From: Cryptomeria japonica
Lineage: Eukaryota; Streptophyta; Pinopsida; Cupressales; Cupressaceae
DNA: 62,000 nt
Direction of reading: 5' to 3'
Assembly: GCF_030272615.1 (NCBI RefSeq)
Contig: NC_081406.1
Span: 145,823,091-145,885,090, forward strand
A program made the translations under genes and the position numbers. This document shows positions 31,963-44,020 of the stretch, in pieces. The notes beneath the pieces are model-generated. The model saw nothing but the letters and a program-made list of their open reading frames with translations. It was not told the DNA's origin and ran no database searches. Position 1 is the stretch's first letter. Each line of letters begins with the position of its first letter.

Positions 31963-34900
31963 TTATAACCGGTGGGCTATAAAAGCAACATTCAAACTGT
32001 TGTAGAATCTTTCATTATCTTTTAGTGCTACTTCAGTCCTCTGGATTGTACCGATGAGTAAGTCCATTTTCTCTTCCAGTGTCTTAAGTCTTGGAACAAG
32101 AGCCTCAGAAATCTCTTTTCTCAAAGAGATGAGGATATCTAGTTTAGGACCTAGTCGACACTTCAGTTCCTTTGCCTTAAACCTTAATCTCTCTTTATCT
32201 TTTTCAAATTTTTTAATTTTCTCTTCAAAGCCAGTACTTTCTTGTTCTACTATCGATATAGAATCTAATGCACCTATTAAATTGTCAGCAATATCATTGA
32301 TTTCTTTTTGAGCTCTGCTGATCTCTTTATCTATATCCTCTATCAAAATGTTTGTTTTGCATGTGTCTCTGTAGAGTTTCTTGAAGTCCAAAATTGTCTT
32401 TCCTAGTATCGGTAATAATGTATCCATATGTTCCTTATTCTTCTTGACTGTCTCCTCAAAGAATTTTTCCTTCCCTTTATTCATTCTCTCTGAAAGTCTC
32501 CTCATTGATTTGATCAATTGTTAGAAGATTGTTGGTTATGTACTTAGACAATGTTTCTAATTGGCCTAAGAAATATTTACTTTCTATGCTACACTTGGGT
32601 GCAATCATCTTCAAAATTGGTATGGTATCATCAATAGCCTTATATGCTAGTGCATTACAATCTGTTATTTTCTTGATTGAATCTAATAATACCTCTGTCA
32701 CATTGGTTGGTCTAAATTCAGTTATGGAGGTTCTGGATAACTGTCCAACTACCTTCACAATTTGTAACCCACCGATGGTAGTAATAGCTTTTCTTTCCTC
32801 TTTCTTTGGAGGGTCAGCTTGTGTCTACATTTCAGCTACCAAAGGTTTGGATTTTTCAGTTGTAGCTGGTGGCACTGTCTCTGTATGTACCTGTGAATGA
32901 ATCTGTTGATCTACCTTTTTCTCTGATGGTGCCTCTGATGATTTTATAGTGGTATCCACTGCTAGTATTTCTATTTGCATCTTAGTACTGTCCACTACCG
33001 GTGATTTAGGAGGCTTTTCTGTAGCCAGTATCCCATCTATTGGTTTTTCAATGTTATCAGTCACAATTCCAGTAACCAAGGGATCAATTGATTTTTTAGT
33101 TTGTTGGTCATTCCTAATTTCAATGTTTCCAACTGTATCCCCAATATTTGTTTCAACCGTAATGTCTTCTACCAGTGGCTCAGTTTCCACATCTCTCTTC
33201 TCACTTGTTTCCTTATCAACTACAATGTTGACTTCTTGTGTGTCGATATTCATTGTGTCCAACACTTCTAAGTCAGTATTTGTATCCTCATGTGGTATTT
33301 CCATACTCTGTTATTAGTGGTGAGTCAACAGTTTGTGTCAGTGGAGTATCAAAATGAGGTGGGGGCAAGTTATCTGTTATCTTTATGGTTAGAGGACCAC
33401 CTACTTTTCCTTTCCCCTTATCCTTATCCTTTTGGTAGACTTTATAAGTCTTTGGTCTCTTAAGCTCTTCTTGTTTCTCTTTCTCAACAAAGAATATATC
33501 CCACTTGTCTGCAATTTTTTTTGATATCTCATTAACTCTGCCAGCCATTAGTGCTACATGCCGGTGACCGGTTGAAAATACAGTCCGGTTAGCCTCACTA
33601 ATTAATTCATTTATCTCTTGCGTTGAGTTCACTGGGTGAACTGCAAGTAGTTTTTCTATCTTGATTTTTTTATCCAATTCAACAATAGCTACCCTTCTTG
33701 CTTCTAACCTTCTATACAAGTCATTGGGTATATCATCTACAACTTCCATAAAAAATTTCTTATAGATATCAAGGTGTAAGATAGCACTATTTTCTATACT
33801 TTCTTTTTCATCATTTGAAAGTGTGTTATACAACTTGCTGATATTTGACAATTTTCAATATTCAGATATCTCATTCAAAAGTTTGTCCAAAGGAGGGACA
33901 ACTTGTTTTACTTTCCTTTTCTTTGGTGTCAACTTCCTTGTCGGGGGCCTAACAGCCTATTGTTTCTGTCTTGTTCTCTTAGGTGCAGGAAAGGGTACCA
34001 GTGAGGGTTTTCTTTTCCTTACTACCCTTTTGAATTCTGCTGGTATTTCACTGTCAGAGGAGGTAGCAACTAGTGAAAGATGTGTTTCTAGTTGTAGTCC
34101 TTCCAAGTCACTCTCCTTAATACCAATTTTATTCAATACATCTTCTCTGATTGCTTTAGCCTGTCTTGTTTCTTTTCTAACTATTTGTTCAGTTTTCTTT
34201 ATTCTTTTCTAAGATTGAATACCTCTTTCAATTGTTTCTGCATTTCCAAATACTTTTTATGTTGGTTCTTTAGGAGCTTCTAGGAGGGCTTTTGCATTAT
34301 GTTGTCATCTGTCTCATATCCCATTTCTGTAACCCAAATAGTCCTTGGGACTACTACCTCCATCCAAATCTCATCCTTCTTTATTACAAAGCATATCTCC
34401 TTTTGATATTTGTCAACAATAGCTTGAGATAGCCTTATTCTTATTTTCATTGTAGCCTTTAATGCTTGAAAATATTCATTTATGTTCTTTTCCCTGTCAT
34501 CTCCCATGTTGTTTAGAATGTCCAGAAGTTGTTTTCTTACCAAGATGTCAAAATCAAAATCATTTCTACCAATACTGGGTACTTCCTTGGTAATATACAG
34601 TATTAAACACACAAGTAAGTTGCCAAATATGAAAGTCCCTTTCTTATCACCTTTGATCTTCTTCAAATTGTCTATCAGTTCATCCTTCAACCATTCGCAT
34701 ATGTCAATCTTTGTATTGTTGTTTACCATGTCATAGGCACTCTTGATACATAAGCTAGAAACAAAGTTTAATTTGTTGGCATGTGTAACTTTGTATCCAA
34801 GAATCATGTTGATGAACCTTACATTGATATCCTTTACATCATTTACTCTCAAGGATCTCTTGTCAAAGGTTGCGTTGGTTAGGGTCATTACAGTGTCATT

Positions 34901-35371
34901 TAGAACCTTTTTAGTCTTGTCAGGCTTGCTACTAGTGGAAGGTAAGCCTGTCACTGCCCTAACTGCCTCTTTGGTTATCTTATGAATTGAATCCAACCAA
35001 AAGAACTCCCCATGAACTCTACTTAACACAATCCTTATAACATCCTTGGGAAAATCAAGAATACTAAGAATTTCTACAAAACCTTGGGTTTCAATTATCT
35101 TATGTTCCAGTTTAACATTTCCATTTTCATCACATATAACAGTCCTGAACATGTTCTTAATTTCATCATCTCCTAGTTCTTCTATATGAAAATGTATGTA
35201 GATTCTAGGATCCTCAGCATATACAACTCCTTTAGGTATTTTTGAGAATGCTCCTAGGGTATCATCTTTCTTAGCAATTTTGGGAATAATCTTAAATACA
35301 GGTCTAGGGCGCTTAACGACTTCAATTACAGTAGGGTTTGCAATGAATTCAGGTGTAGAGGAGGAAGCCAT
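31963..35371 (-). pseudogene. Element F ORF2: ~1,130-codon protein of unknown function, lightly broken
   Basis: It starts at ATG 35371 in a good plant context (AACAATGGCT). Residues 1-363 are intact: a folded-looking domain with HGEFFWLDSIHKITKEAVRA and VTGLPSTSSKP, vaguely like plant mobile-domain or 'putative plant transposon protein' modules (family-level guess only). It then continues leftward with a frameshift near 34215, stops near 33957 and 33855, a frameshift near 33300, a stop near 32826 and a frameshift near 32490, to the end at 31963. The middle is basic (KRVVRKRKPS), then helical (SNISKLYNTLSNDEKES), then acidic Thr/Val/Asp-rich (33304-32825). The C-terminus (32517-31963) is a long coiled coil (KEISRAQKEINDIADNL, KIKKFEKDKERLR). 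No retroviral enzyme motif. The small number of breaks suggests recent loss of a selected protein. Confidence 0.65.
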
Positions 35372-35770
35372 TGTTATAAATACCTTAATCTGCCTTTAGG
35401 TAAGAGTGCTTGAATGATTTACTTCACTTCTCGCTATGGATGCCTTCGCTTGGGATTTTCGCGCTCTCAAAAAATTTGAATGCTTGGTGAATAAAAAATA
35501 GCCAAAAATACTTGCTTTATTATGTCATTTCCTTCAATTACCACATTTAATGCCTGTCGGTTAAGTGAAACTTAACACATCTATTGGTAAAGAAGTATTT
35601 CAACTTCTCACCATCAACCGAGGGTAAACTAACATGTTTTTCAATTCGTTGCCATACCCCCAAAAAGTTTCTTTTCAGTTAGATGAAGGATCACTTGTCG
35701 ATAGAGTGATACTTTGTTTTACTGATGAAGGAATAGCTTCATTAACATTCATATTTGACTCTCTGATCCA
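35372..35770 (-). other. Spacer between ORF1 and ORF2 of element F
   Basis: 400 bp without an open frame. It includes TATTTATA just before the ORF2 ATG, and AT-rich DNA. It could hold a promoter or leader for ORF2; the sequence alone does not decide. Confidence 0.4.
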
Positions 35771-36844
35771 TTATTTTGAAAATTCTTGTTTTACTTCTTC
35801 AACCTTTTCTTTACCTTTCAAGCTAGGTCCTTTGTTATTTGCCGGTGATGCCTTACTTCTACAAAATTTTGCAATATGTCCAATCTTGTTACAAGCATAA
35901 CAAGTCACATTGGTTTTCAGAATAACTTTTCCATATCTTATGTCGGTATGTGTTCTGCATTGATTAGATAGGTGTCCAAATCTTCCACAAATATAACATC
36001 TTACATTCATTCTATAATTTTCTAAGTTATGACCAACTTTATTGCATTTAGAACATTGATCGGTGAGTGCATCGGTGTTCTGATAGTTTCTAGATCTACA
36101 CTGATTTTCTCTATGACCATACTTGTTATAGTTAAAGCATTTTCCATTAAATTTGTAGGCATTAGGTTGTCTTACCAGTTTACTGTGATTATGATTGTTT
36201 GCAGTACCAGAGATTTCACCAACTTCAAAGCCAAGGCCATTTGTATCTTCATTAGGTTTCTGATTTTTCAACATGTCATCAATTTCCTTTGAACTTTTCT
36301 TGAATTTCTCCTTGTGCTGATTTGGAGTAGCCAACTCATTTTCTAAGAAATCTTTCTGTCTCATGAGTTCAGTTTTGTCATGCTCCAAGTGAATTATATC
36401 TATCTTCAACATATCATTTTCATGACTGAGTCTTAGATTTTCATTTCCAGCATCATTGATTCTTCTAGCCAAGTCATCTTCATTCTTCTTTTGGTCTTCA
36501 ATGTCTTTGCAAAACCTCATAGTCATATCTTGCATTTCATTCTTCATTGTACTGTTTTCTTATCTTGGTTTGTTCACAAGGTCATTAAGAGTTTCATTTT
36601 TATCATCATCACTCTGCATCTTCTCAGAAAGTTATCTTCTTTTGCTCTTTGCAATAGTGAGATTTCCTTCAAGTCCTTGAATGATTTTCTGTGTAGCCTT
36701 CAGATCATCTTCAAGTTTCATACTCTCCAACTTTTTTGCATCATAATCTGAAAGAGCTATTTCCAATTGCTTTATCAAGTTTTCCATCTGTACCAGTGTT
36801 AGAATCTTCCTCAAGCTGTTAGGCTTTTGAAAATAGAGGACCAA
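35771..36844 (-). pseudogene. Element F ORF1: coiled-coil and four zinc-knuckle protein
   Basis: One frame from 36844 to TAA at 35771 with two internal stops (about 36631 and 36562); the last 258 codons are open. The first ~190 codons are a Lys/Glu/Asp-rich coiled coil (LENLIKQLEIAL-like, NEDDLARRINDAGNENLRL). Four knuckles follow: CFNYNKYGHRENQC (second Cys is Tyr), CSKCNKVGHNLENY (last Cys is Tyr), then CYICGRFGHLSNQC and CYACNKIGHIAKFC, both intact. It ends in a KGKEKVEEV tail like element G. Placement right after the PBS marks it as the gag position, but no UBN2 domain is visible. Probable RNA-binding and oligomerising protein. Confidence 0.75.
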
Positions 36845-36857
36845 GCTCTAATAGCAA
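36845..36857 (-). other. Element F primer-binding site (decayed tRNA-iMet type)
   Basis: The minus strand reads ATTGCTATTAGAGC after the LTR end CTAACA. It matches TGGTATCAGAGC at most positions and is nearly identical to the PBS of element G. Confidence 0.65.
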
Positions 36858-36858
36858 T

Positions 36859-37623
36859 TGTTAGGATTCTCAAAAATACTGAGAGGGGGGGGGTGAATTA
36901 GTATCTAACCGGTTAATGGATTTTCTAAACTTATTAAATGAATTGCATGCCAAAACAATGTACCGGTAAACCAAAAATAATGCAGTAAATAAGATCAGTA
37001 AACACAACATAGCAAGCACACCATAACACAATATTTTTAATGAGGAAACCCGGTGTGGAAAAAACCTCGGTGGGATTTATGACCCACAATATTCACTCAC
37101 TGAACAATAAGTGAATATTACTGATACATTAGGGGCCTACACATGCAAGAAGGCCAACTGCCTAAAGCTCACTGCTTAAATACATAAAGGGAAGTCTCGC
37201 TGACTTACAAAAATGGATTATGTAAATCCAATGTTATGTACTACTTCAGTTCAGCATCTGCTATGCTAGGTTCAGTACTGGTTTAAGCTCTTGCAATAAT
37301 AATAAACCTTGTTCCACAATTTGCCTTAATATTCGCACATATTATCCATCTCGCATATTTCCTTATTCCAAATGTTCTACAAGATCTCATACTTATATAT
37401 GAGCCTTATTACAATATGCCTTGTCAGTTTACAAAAAGATTTTATAATTAAATACAAAATACAATAAACAAAAATCCTATCGGTCAGGGTGCTGGTAAAC
37501 ATCTTTGTCGTTGTCGATGTCGATGTCTGTGCCTGTGTCGATGTTTGCTAGTGCCATAAGATTGTAAGGTTGCCATCAATGACAATACCTTCAATTTCTC
37601 ATTGTAGTGTGCATTTGCCAACA
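36859..37623 (-). repeat. Element F 5' LTR (right copy)
   Basis: 765 bp, nearly collinear with the left LTR. TATA box (minus) at about 37389-37401. A G-run of nine (36885-36893) flanked by ACTGAGA and GTGAATTA is the complement of the motif at the end of LTR A. It ends TGCCAACA before TSD TCCCC. Confidence 0.9.
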
Positions 37624-40600
37624 TCCCCATGACCCAACCCAATGCCTATCCATCTTACTTTGGTCTGACTTACTGCTAAGTTGAGATCAGAAAAGAGTTG
37701 AGGTGAAAGAAGGGTGTTTATGTTGTGAGAGTTATTTATAAATATCGATTGTGTATTATTTTAGTAACAATTCATACTTTAAAAAAAAATATTCATAAAA
37801 CATTTAGGAAGGGGGCTTATTTTTTTTTTACCTCTAGAGTATCCTCGTGACTCAACCCAAGGCTCGTCTGCTTTACCTTGGTCTTACTTACTACCAAGTT
37901 GGAGTCAAGAAAAAGTTGAGGTGAAGGAAGGAGGCTAAATTTTTTTTTAGAATTGTGATTTTTAAATTTATAAATTCTTAAATAAATCATAAACTAAAAA
38001 AATGCAAAAGAAAAGAGACACAAACCTTTAAAAATGACTTTGGCTTATTAAAAATGGGCTTATGTTTTTTTTTTTAATTAGAAGCATTCCTCACGACCCA
38101 GTCCAACGCTTGTCCACCTTACCTTAATCTTACTTACTGCCAAGTTGGAGTCAGGAAGGAGTTGATGCAAAAGAAATGGGGCTTATTGCGAGGGTTATTT
38201 ATAATTATCGATTGTACATTATTTTAGTAACAATTCATATTTTTTTATAAAATATTCATAGAACATTTAAGAAGGGGCTTAATTTTTTTTTTACTTGTAG
38301 AATATCCTTGTGACTCAGCTCAAGGCCCGACTGCCTTACCTTGGTCTTACTTACTGTCAAGTTAGGGTAAAAAAAGAGCTGAGGTGGAGGAATGGGGCTA
38401 AAATTTATTTTCATACTTGTGATTTTTAAATTTAATGTTGTGATCAAAATTAATAAATTCTTAAATAAAACGTAGAGTAAAAAAAATGCAAAGAAAATGA
38501 GACACAAACCTTATAAATGACTTTGGCCTATTAAAAAGGGTTTATGTTTTTTTTTTAAAATTAGAAGTCTGCCCCACGACCCAACCCAATGCTTGTCTGT
38601 CTTACCTTGGTCGGTCTTACTATCAAGTTGGGGTCAAAAAGGAGTTGAGGCGAAGGAAAGGGGCTTATGTTGTGAGGGTTGTTTATAATTATCGATTCTA
38701 CATTATTTTAAGAATAATTCACATTTAAAAAAAAAATATTCATAAAATATTTAGGAAGGGGGCTTATATTTTTTATTTTATACCTCTAGAGTATCTACGT
38801 GATTCAGCCTAAGGCCCGTTTGCCTTACCTTGGTCTTACTTACTGCCAAGTTGGAGTAAAAAATAAGCTATGGTGAAGGAAGGGAGCTAAAATTTATTTT
38901 CAAAATTGTGATTTTTAAATTTAGTGTTGAAATCAAAATTAATAAATTCTTAAATATATCATAAATTAAAAAAAAAAGACACAAACCTTAAAAAATAACT
39001 TTGGCCTATTAAAAAGTGGCTTATATTTTTTTTTTAAATTAAAAGCATTTCCCACGACCTAGCCCAACGCTTGTCCGCCTTACCTTGGTCTTACTTACTG
39101 GCAAGTTGAGGTCAAAAAGGAGTTGGGGTGAAAGAAATGGGGGCTTATGGTGTGAGGGTTATTTATAATTATTGATTGTGCATTATTTTAGTAACAATTC
39201 ATATTTTTTTTTAAATATTCATAAAACATTTAAGAAAGGGGCTTATGTTTTTTTTTACCTTTAGAGTATCCCATGACTCAGCGCAAAGTCTGTCTACCTT
39301 GCCTTGGTCTTACTTACTGCTAAGTTGGGGTAAAAAAAGAGTTGGGGCGAAGGAATGGGGCTAAAATTTATTTTCACAATTGTGATTTTTAAATTTAATG
39401 TTGATATCAAACTTAATAAATTTTTAAATAAAATGTAAACTAAAAAAAAAAGGAAAGAAAACAAGACACAAACCTTCAATAACTTTTGCCTATTAAAAAA
39501 AGGTTTATGTTTTTTTTTTTTAAATTAAAAACATTCCCCACGACATAACCCAACGCTTGTTCACCTTACCTTGGTCTTACTTACTGCCAAGTTGGGGTCA
39601 AGAAGGAGTTGAGGTGAAGGAAGGGGGCTTATGTTGCGAGGGTTATTTATAATTATCGATTGTGCATTATTTTAGTAACAATTAATATTTTTTTTTAAAT
39701 ATTCATAAAATATTTAGGAAGGGGGATTATTTTTTTTTTTACCTCTAGAGTATCTTTGTGACTCAGCCCAATGCACGTCTACCTTACCCTGGTTTTACTT
39801 ACTGCCAAGTTGGGGTTAAAAATAAGCTGAGGCGAAGGAAAGGGGCTAAAATTTATTTTCAGAATTGTGAATTTTGAATTTAATGTTGAAATCAAAATTT
39901 AAAAATTCTTAAATAAATCATAAACAAAAAAAATGCAAAAAAAATGAGACACACTTTTAAAAATGACTTTGGCCTATTAAAAATGGACTTATGTTTTTTT
40001 TTAAATTAAGAGCATTCTCCATGACCCAGCCCAACGCTTGTCCGCCTTACCTTGGTCTTACTTACTGCCAAGTTGGGGTCAAGAAGGAGTTGATGCGAAG
40101 GAAATGGGGTTTATGTTGTGAAGATTATTTATAATTATCGATTGTGCATTATTTTAGTAACAATTCATATTTTTTTTAAAAATATTTAATAAAACAATTT
40201 AGAAGGGGGCTTAGATTTTTTTTTTACCTATAGAGTATCCCCATGACTCAACCCAACGCTCGTTTGCCTTACCTTAGTCTTACTTACTGCCAATTTGGGG
40301 TCAAAAAGGAGTCGGGGCAAAGGAATGGAGCTAAAATTTATTTTCAAAATTGTGATTTTTAAATTTAATATTGAGATCAAAATTAATAAATTCTTAAATA
40401 AAATGTAAACTAAAAAAAAATGCAAAGAAAACGAGACACAAACCTTATAAATGACTTTGGCCTATTAAAAAGGGGCTTATGTTTTTTTTTAAATTAGAAG
40501 CATTCCTAACAACTCAGCCCAACGCTTGTTCATCTTGCCTTGGTCTTACTTACTGTTAAGTTGAGGTCAGGAAGGAGTTGAGGCGAAAGAAAATGGGGCT

Positions 40601-41277
40601 TATGTTGCGAGGGTTATTTATAATTATCGATTGTGCATTATTTTAGTAACAATTCATATTTTTTTTTTAAATATTCATAAAACATTTAGAAAAGGAGCTT
40701 ATATTTTATTTTTTTATCTTTAGAGTATCCTTGTGACTCAGCCCAAGGTCTGTCTGTCTAACCTTGGTTTTACTTACTATCAAGTTGGGGTAAAAATTGA
40801 GTTGGGGCGAAGGAATGGGGCTAAAATTTATTTTTAAATTGTGATTTTTAAATTTAATGTTGAGATCAAAATTCTTAAATAAAACATAAACTAAAAAAAA
40901 TGCAAAGAAAACAAGACATAAACCTTAAAGAATAACTTTGGCCTATTAAAAAGGGGTTTATTATTTTTTATTTAAAATTAGAAGCATTCCCTACGACTCA
41001 ACTCAACGTTTGTTCGCCTTACCTTGGTCTTACTTACTGCCAATTTGGGGTCACGAAAGAGTTGAGGCAAAGGAATGGGGCATATGTTGCAAGGGTTATT
41101 TATAATTATCAACTGTGCATTATTTTAGTAACAATTCATACTTTTAAAAAAAATATTCATAAAACATTTAAGAAGGAGGCTTATATATATATTTTTTTAT
41201 CTCTAAAGTATCCCCATGACTCAGCCCAAGACTCGTCTGCCTTACCTTGGTCTTACTTACTGCCAAGTTGGGGTCAA
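37624..41277. repeat. Satellite array, segment 3 (rest of A7 to B14)
   Basis: Seven and a half A/B dimers. Core starts: A 37653, 38117, 38600, 39078, 39564, 40045, 40533, 41017; B 37871, 38334, 38823, 39297, 39782, 40267, 40756, 41240. Dimer spacing 464-489 bp. B14 is cut just after GGGGTCAA, where spacer C1 starts. Confidence 0.93.
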
Positions 41278-41916
41278 GACCTCAAAGAATAACCAACCTT
41301 CCTATCAAGACAATCTATTTTTGGCCCCTAACAAATTTTATGCAAAGAATAAGTTATCTTAACCAGTCACTCCACCCATGCCCTTTAAAATAGTTGAATC
41401 ATATTGGTGAACCACTGAACCATAATATTCTAGCTCATAGAATCTACAATTTAGTTGCTAAAAGAATTTTTTTTTTAAAGGTTTAACAAATCAACGAAAC
41501 ACAAACTATGGATTAAATTTTCTAGAAAGGCTTATAAACCAAAAATAAATCCCCATGGAATTAGAAAGAAAAGGGCTATTAATGAGTCTTTAATTTTGTA
41601 ATAGATAAATATATTTCTAAAAAGTCCTTGACAAAACTCTAACCTAAAATAAAAGTCATTAGTAGCATGAAAAGTGTATATCCTATTAAGGAATCTTTAC
41701 TTTTGTTATAGAAATAAATTTCAAAATGGGCCTTGAAAAAAGTCCAACTTAAAGTAGAAGTCATTGGAGGCAGGAGAAGCTTATATCCAATTACGGAATC
41801 TTTAGTTTTACATCAGACAAACAAATCTCAGACAAGGCCATAAACAAAATTTCCACTTAAAAGGCAAAGTCATTTTAAGTAGGTTAATTTTTGAACAAAT
41901 AATCAATAACAATTTT
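41278..41916. repeat. Spacer C, copy 1 (preceding the higher-order repeats)
   Basis: A 639-bp sequence unrelated to A/B, starting GACCTCAAAGAATAACC. It includes three ~106-bp internal subrepeats anchored on GA(A/G)TCTTTA at 41584, 41691 and 41796, each followed by a TTT(C/A)..AAAGTC(C/A) block. No coding frame. It recurs at 43357, 45460 and 47600. Confidence 0.9.
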
Positions 41917-44020
41917 GCATTCCTTACGACCCAACTCAATGTTTGTTTGACTTACCTTGGTCTTACTTACTGCCAAGTAGGGATCACGAAGGAGTTGAGG
42001 AGTAGAAATGATGCTTATGTTGCAAGGGTTATTTATAATTATCGATTGTGCATTATTTTAGTAACAATTCATACTTTTAAAAAAAATATTTATAAAACAT
42101 TTAAGAAGGGGGCTTATATATTTTTTTTTACCTCTAAAGTATCCCCGTGACTCAGCCCAAGACCCATTTGCCTTATCTTGGTCTTACTTATTGCCAAGTT
42201 GGGGTCAAGAAGAAGCTAAGGCGAAGGAAGGGGGCTAAAATTTATTTTCAGAATTGTGATTTTTAAATTTAGTGTTGAAATCAAAATTAATAAATTTTTT
42301 AAATAAAACCTAAACTAAGAAAAATGTAAAACAAATGAGACACAAACCTTAAAGATTGATGTTGGCCTATTAAGAAGGGGGCTTATTTTTATTTTTTTTA
42401 AATTAGAAGTAATCCTCATGACTCAGCCCAACACCTGTTCGCCTTACCTTGGTCTTACTTACTGCCAAGTTGGGGTCAAGAAGGAGTTGAGGTGAAGGAA
42501 GGGGTTAATTTTGCGAGGGCTATTTATAATTATCGATTATGCATTATTTTAGTAACAATTCATACTTTAAAAAAAATATTCATAAAACATTTATGAAGGG
42601 GGCTTATGTTTTTTTTTTACCTCTAGAGTATCTCCATGACTTAGCCCAAGGCCCGTCTGTCTTACCTTGGGTCTTACTAGCAAGTTGGGGTCAAGAAGAA
42701 GCTAAAGTGAAGGAAGAGAGCTAAAATTTATTTTCAAAATTGTGAATTTTAAATTTAATGTTGAGATCGAAATTAATAAATTTCTTAAATAAAACATAAA
42801 CTAAAAAAAATGCAAAAAAAAAACAAAACGCAAACCTTAAAGAATGACTTTAGCCGATTAAGAAGGAGGCTTATATTTTTTTTTTGAAAATTATAAGTAT
42901 TCTCCATGACCTAGCCCAATGTCTGTTCACCTTACCTTGGTCTTACTTACTTCCAAGTTGGGGTCAGGGAAGAGTTGAGGTGAAGGAAGGGAGCTAATGT
43001 TGCGAGGGTTATTTATAATTATCGATTGTGCATTATTTTAATAACAATTCATACCTTTTTAAAAAAAATATTCACAAAATATTTAGGAAGGGGGCTTATA
43101 TTTTTTTCTTTTACCTCTAAAGTATCACCATGACTCAGCCTAAGACATGTCTATCTTACCTTGGTTTTACTTACTACCAAGTTGGAGGCAAAAAGGAGTT
43201 GGGGCGAAAGAAGGGGGCTAAAATTTATTTTTATAATTGTGATTTTTAAATTTAGTGTTGAGATCAAAATTAATAAATTTTTAAATAAAACGTAAACTAA
43301 AAAAAATGCAAAGAAAATGAGACACAAAACTTTAAGAATAACCTTGGCCTATTAATTATTCTTTGGGTTGTTAGAAAACATGACCTCAAAGAATAACCAA
43401 CCTTCCTATCAAGATAATCTATTTTTGGCCCCGAACAAATTTTATGCAAAGAATATGCTATCCTAACTAGTCACTCCACCCATGCCCTTTAAAATAGTTG
43501 AATCATATTGGTGAACCACTAAACCATAATCTTCTAGCTCATAGAATCTATAATTTAGTTGCTAAAAGGAAAAAAAAATTACAGGTTTAACAAATCAACG
43601 AAACACAAAGTATGGATTAAATTTTCTAGAAAGGCTTGTAAACCAAAAATAAATCCCCATGAAATTAGAAAGAAAAGGGCTATTAATGAGTATTTAATTT
43701 TGTAACAGATAAATAGATTTCAAAAAGGTCCTTGACAAAATTCTAACCTAAAATAAAAGTCATTGGAAGCATGAGAAGTGTATATCCTATTAAGGAATCT
43801 TTACTTTTGTAACATAAACAAATTTCAAAATGGGCCTTAAAAAAAGTCCAACTTAAAGTAAAAGTCATTGGAGGCAGGAGAAGCTTATATCCAATTACGG
43901 AATCTTTAGTTTTACGTCAGACAAACAAATCTCAGACAAGGCCATAAACAAAATTTCCACTTAAAAGACAAAGTCATTTGAAGTAGGTTAATTTTTGAAC
44001 AAATAATCAATAACAATTTT
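41917..44020. repeat. Higher-order repeat unit 1 (three A/B dimers plus spacer C2)
   Basis: 2,104 bp. Cores A 41950, B 42171, A 42442, B 42660, A 42930, B 43154; spacer C2 43357-44020. Each A and B position resembles the same position in units 2 and 3 more than its neighbours (for example B17, B20 and B23 share TATCACCATGACTCAGCC), which defines a true higher-order repeat. Confidence 0.93.

Larger units (their letters stand above)
30935..37623 (-). mobile_element. Element F: non-autonomous copia-like LTR element with two ORFs and no pol
   Basis: Minus orientation: 5' LTR 36859-37623, PBS 36845-36857, ORF1 36844-35771, spacer, ORF2 35371-31963, polypurine tract at about 31698, 3' LTR 30935-31696. 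TSD TCCCC is at 30930-30934 and 37624-37628; removing F restores satellite unit A7. No protease, RT, RNase H or integrase is visible. ORF1 and the LTR-end motif are shared with element G at the window start, so this is a family, not an accident. Confidence 0.92.
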
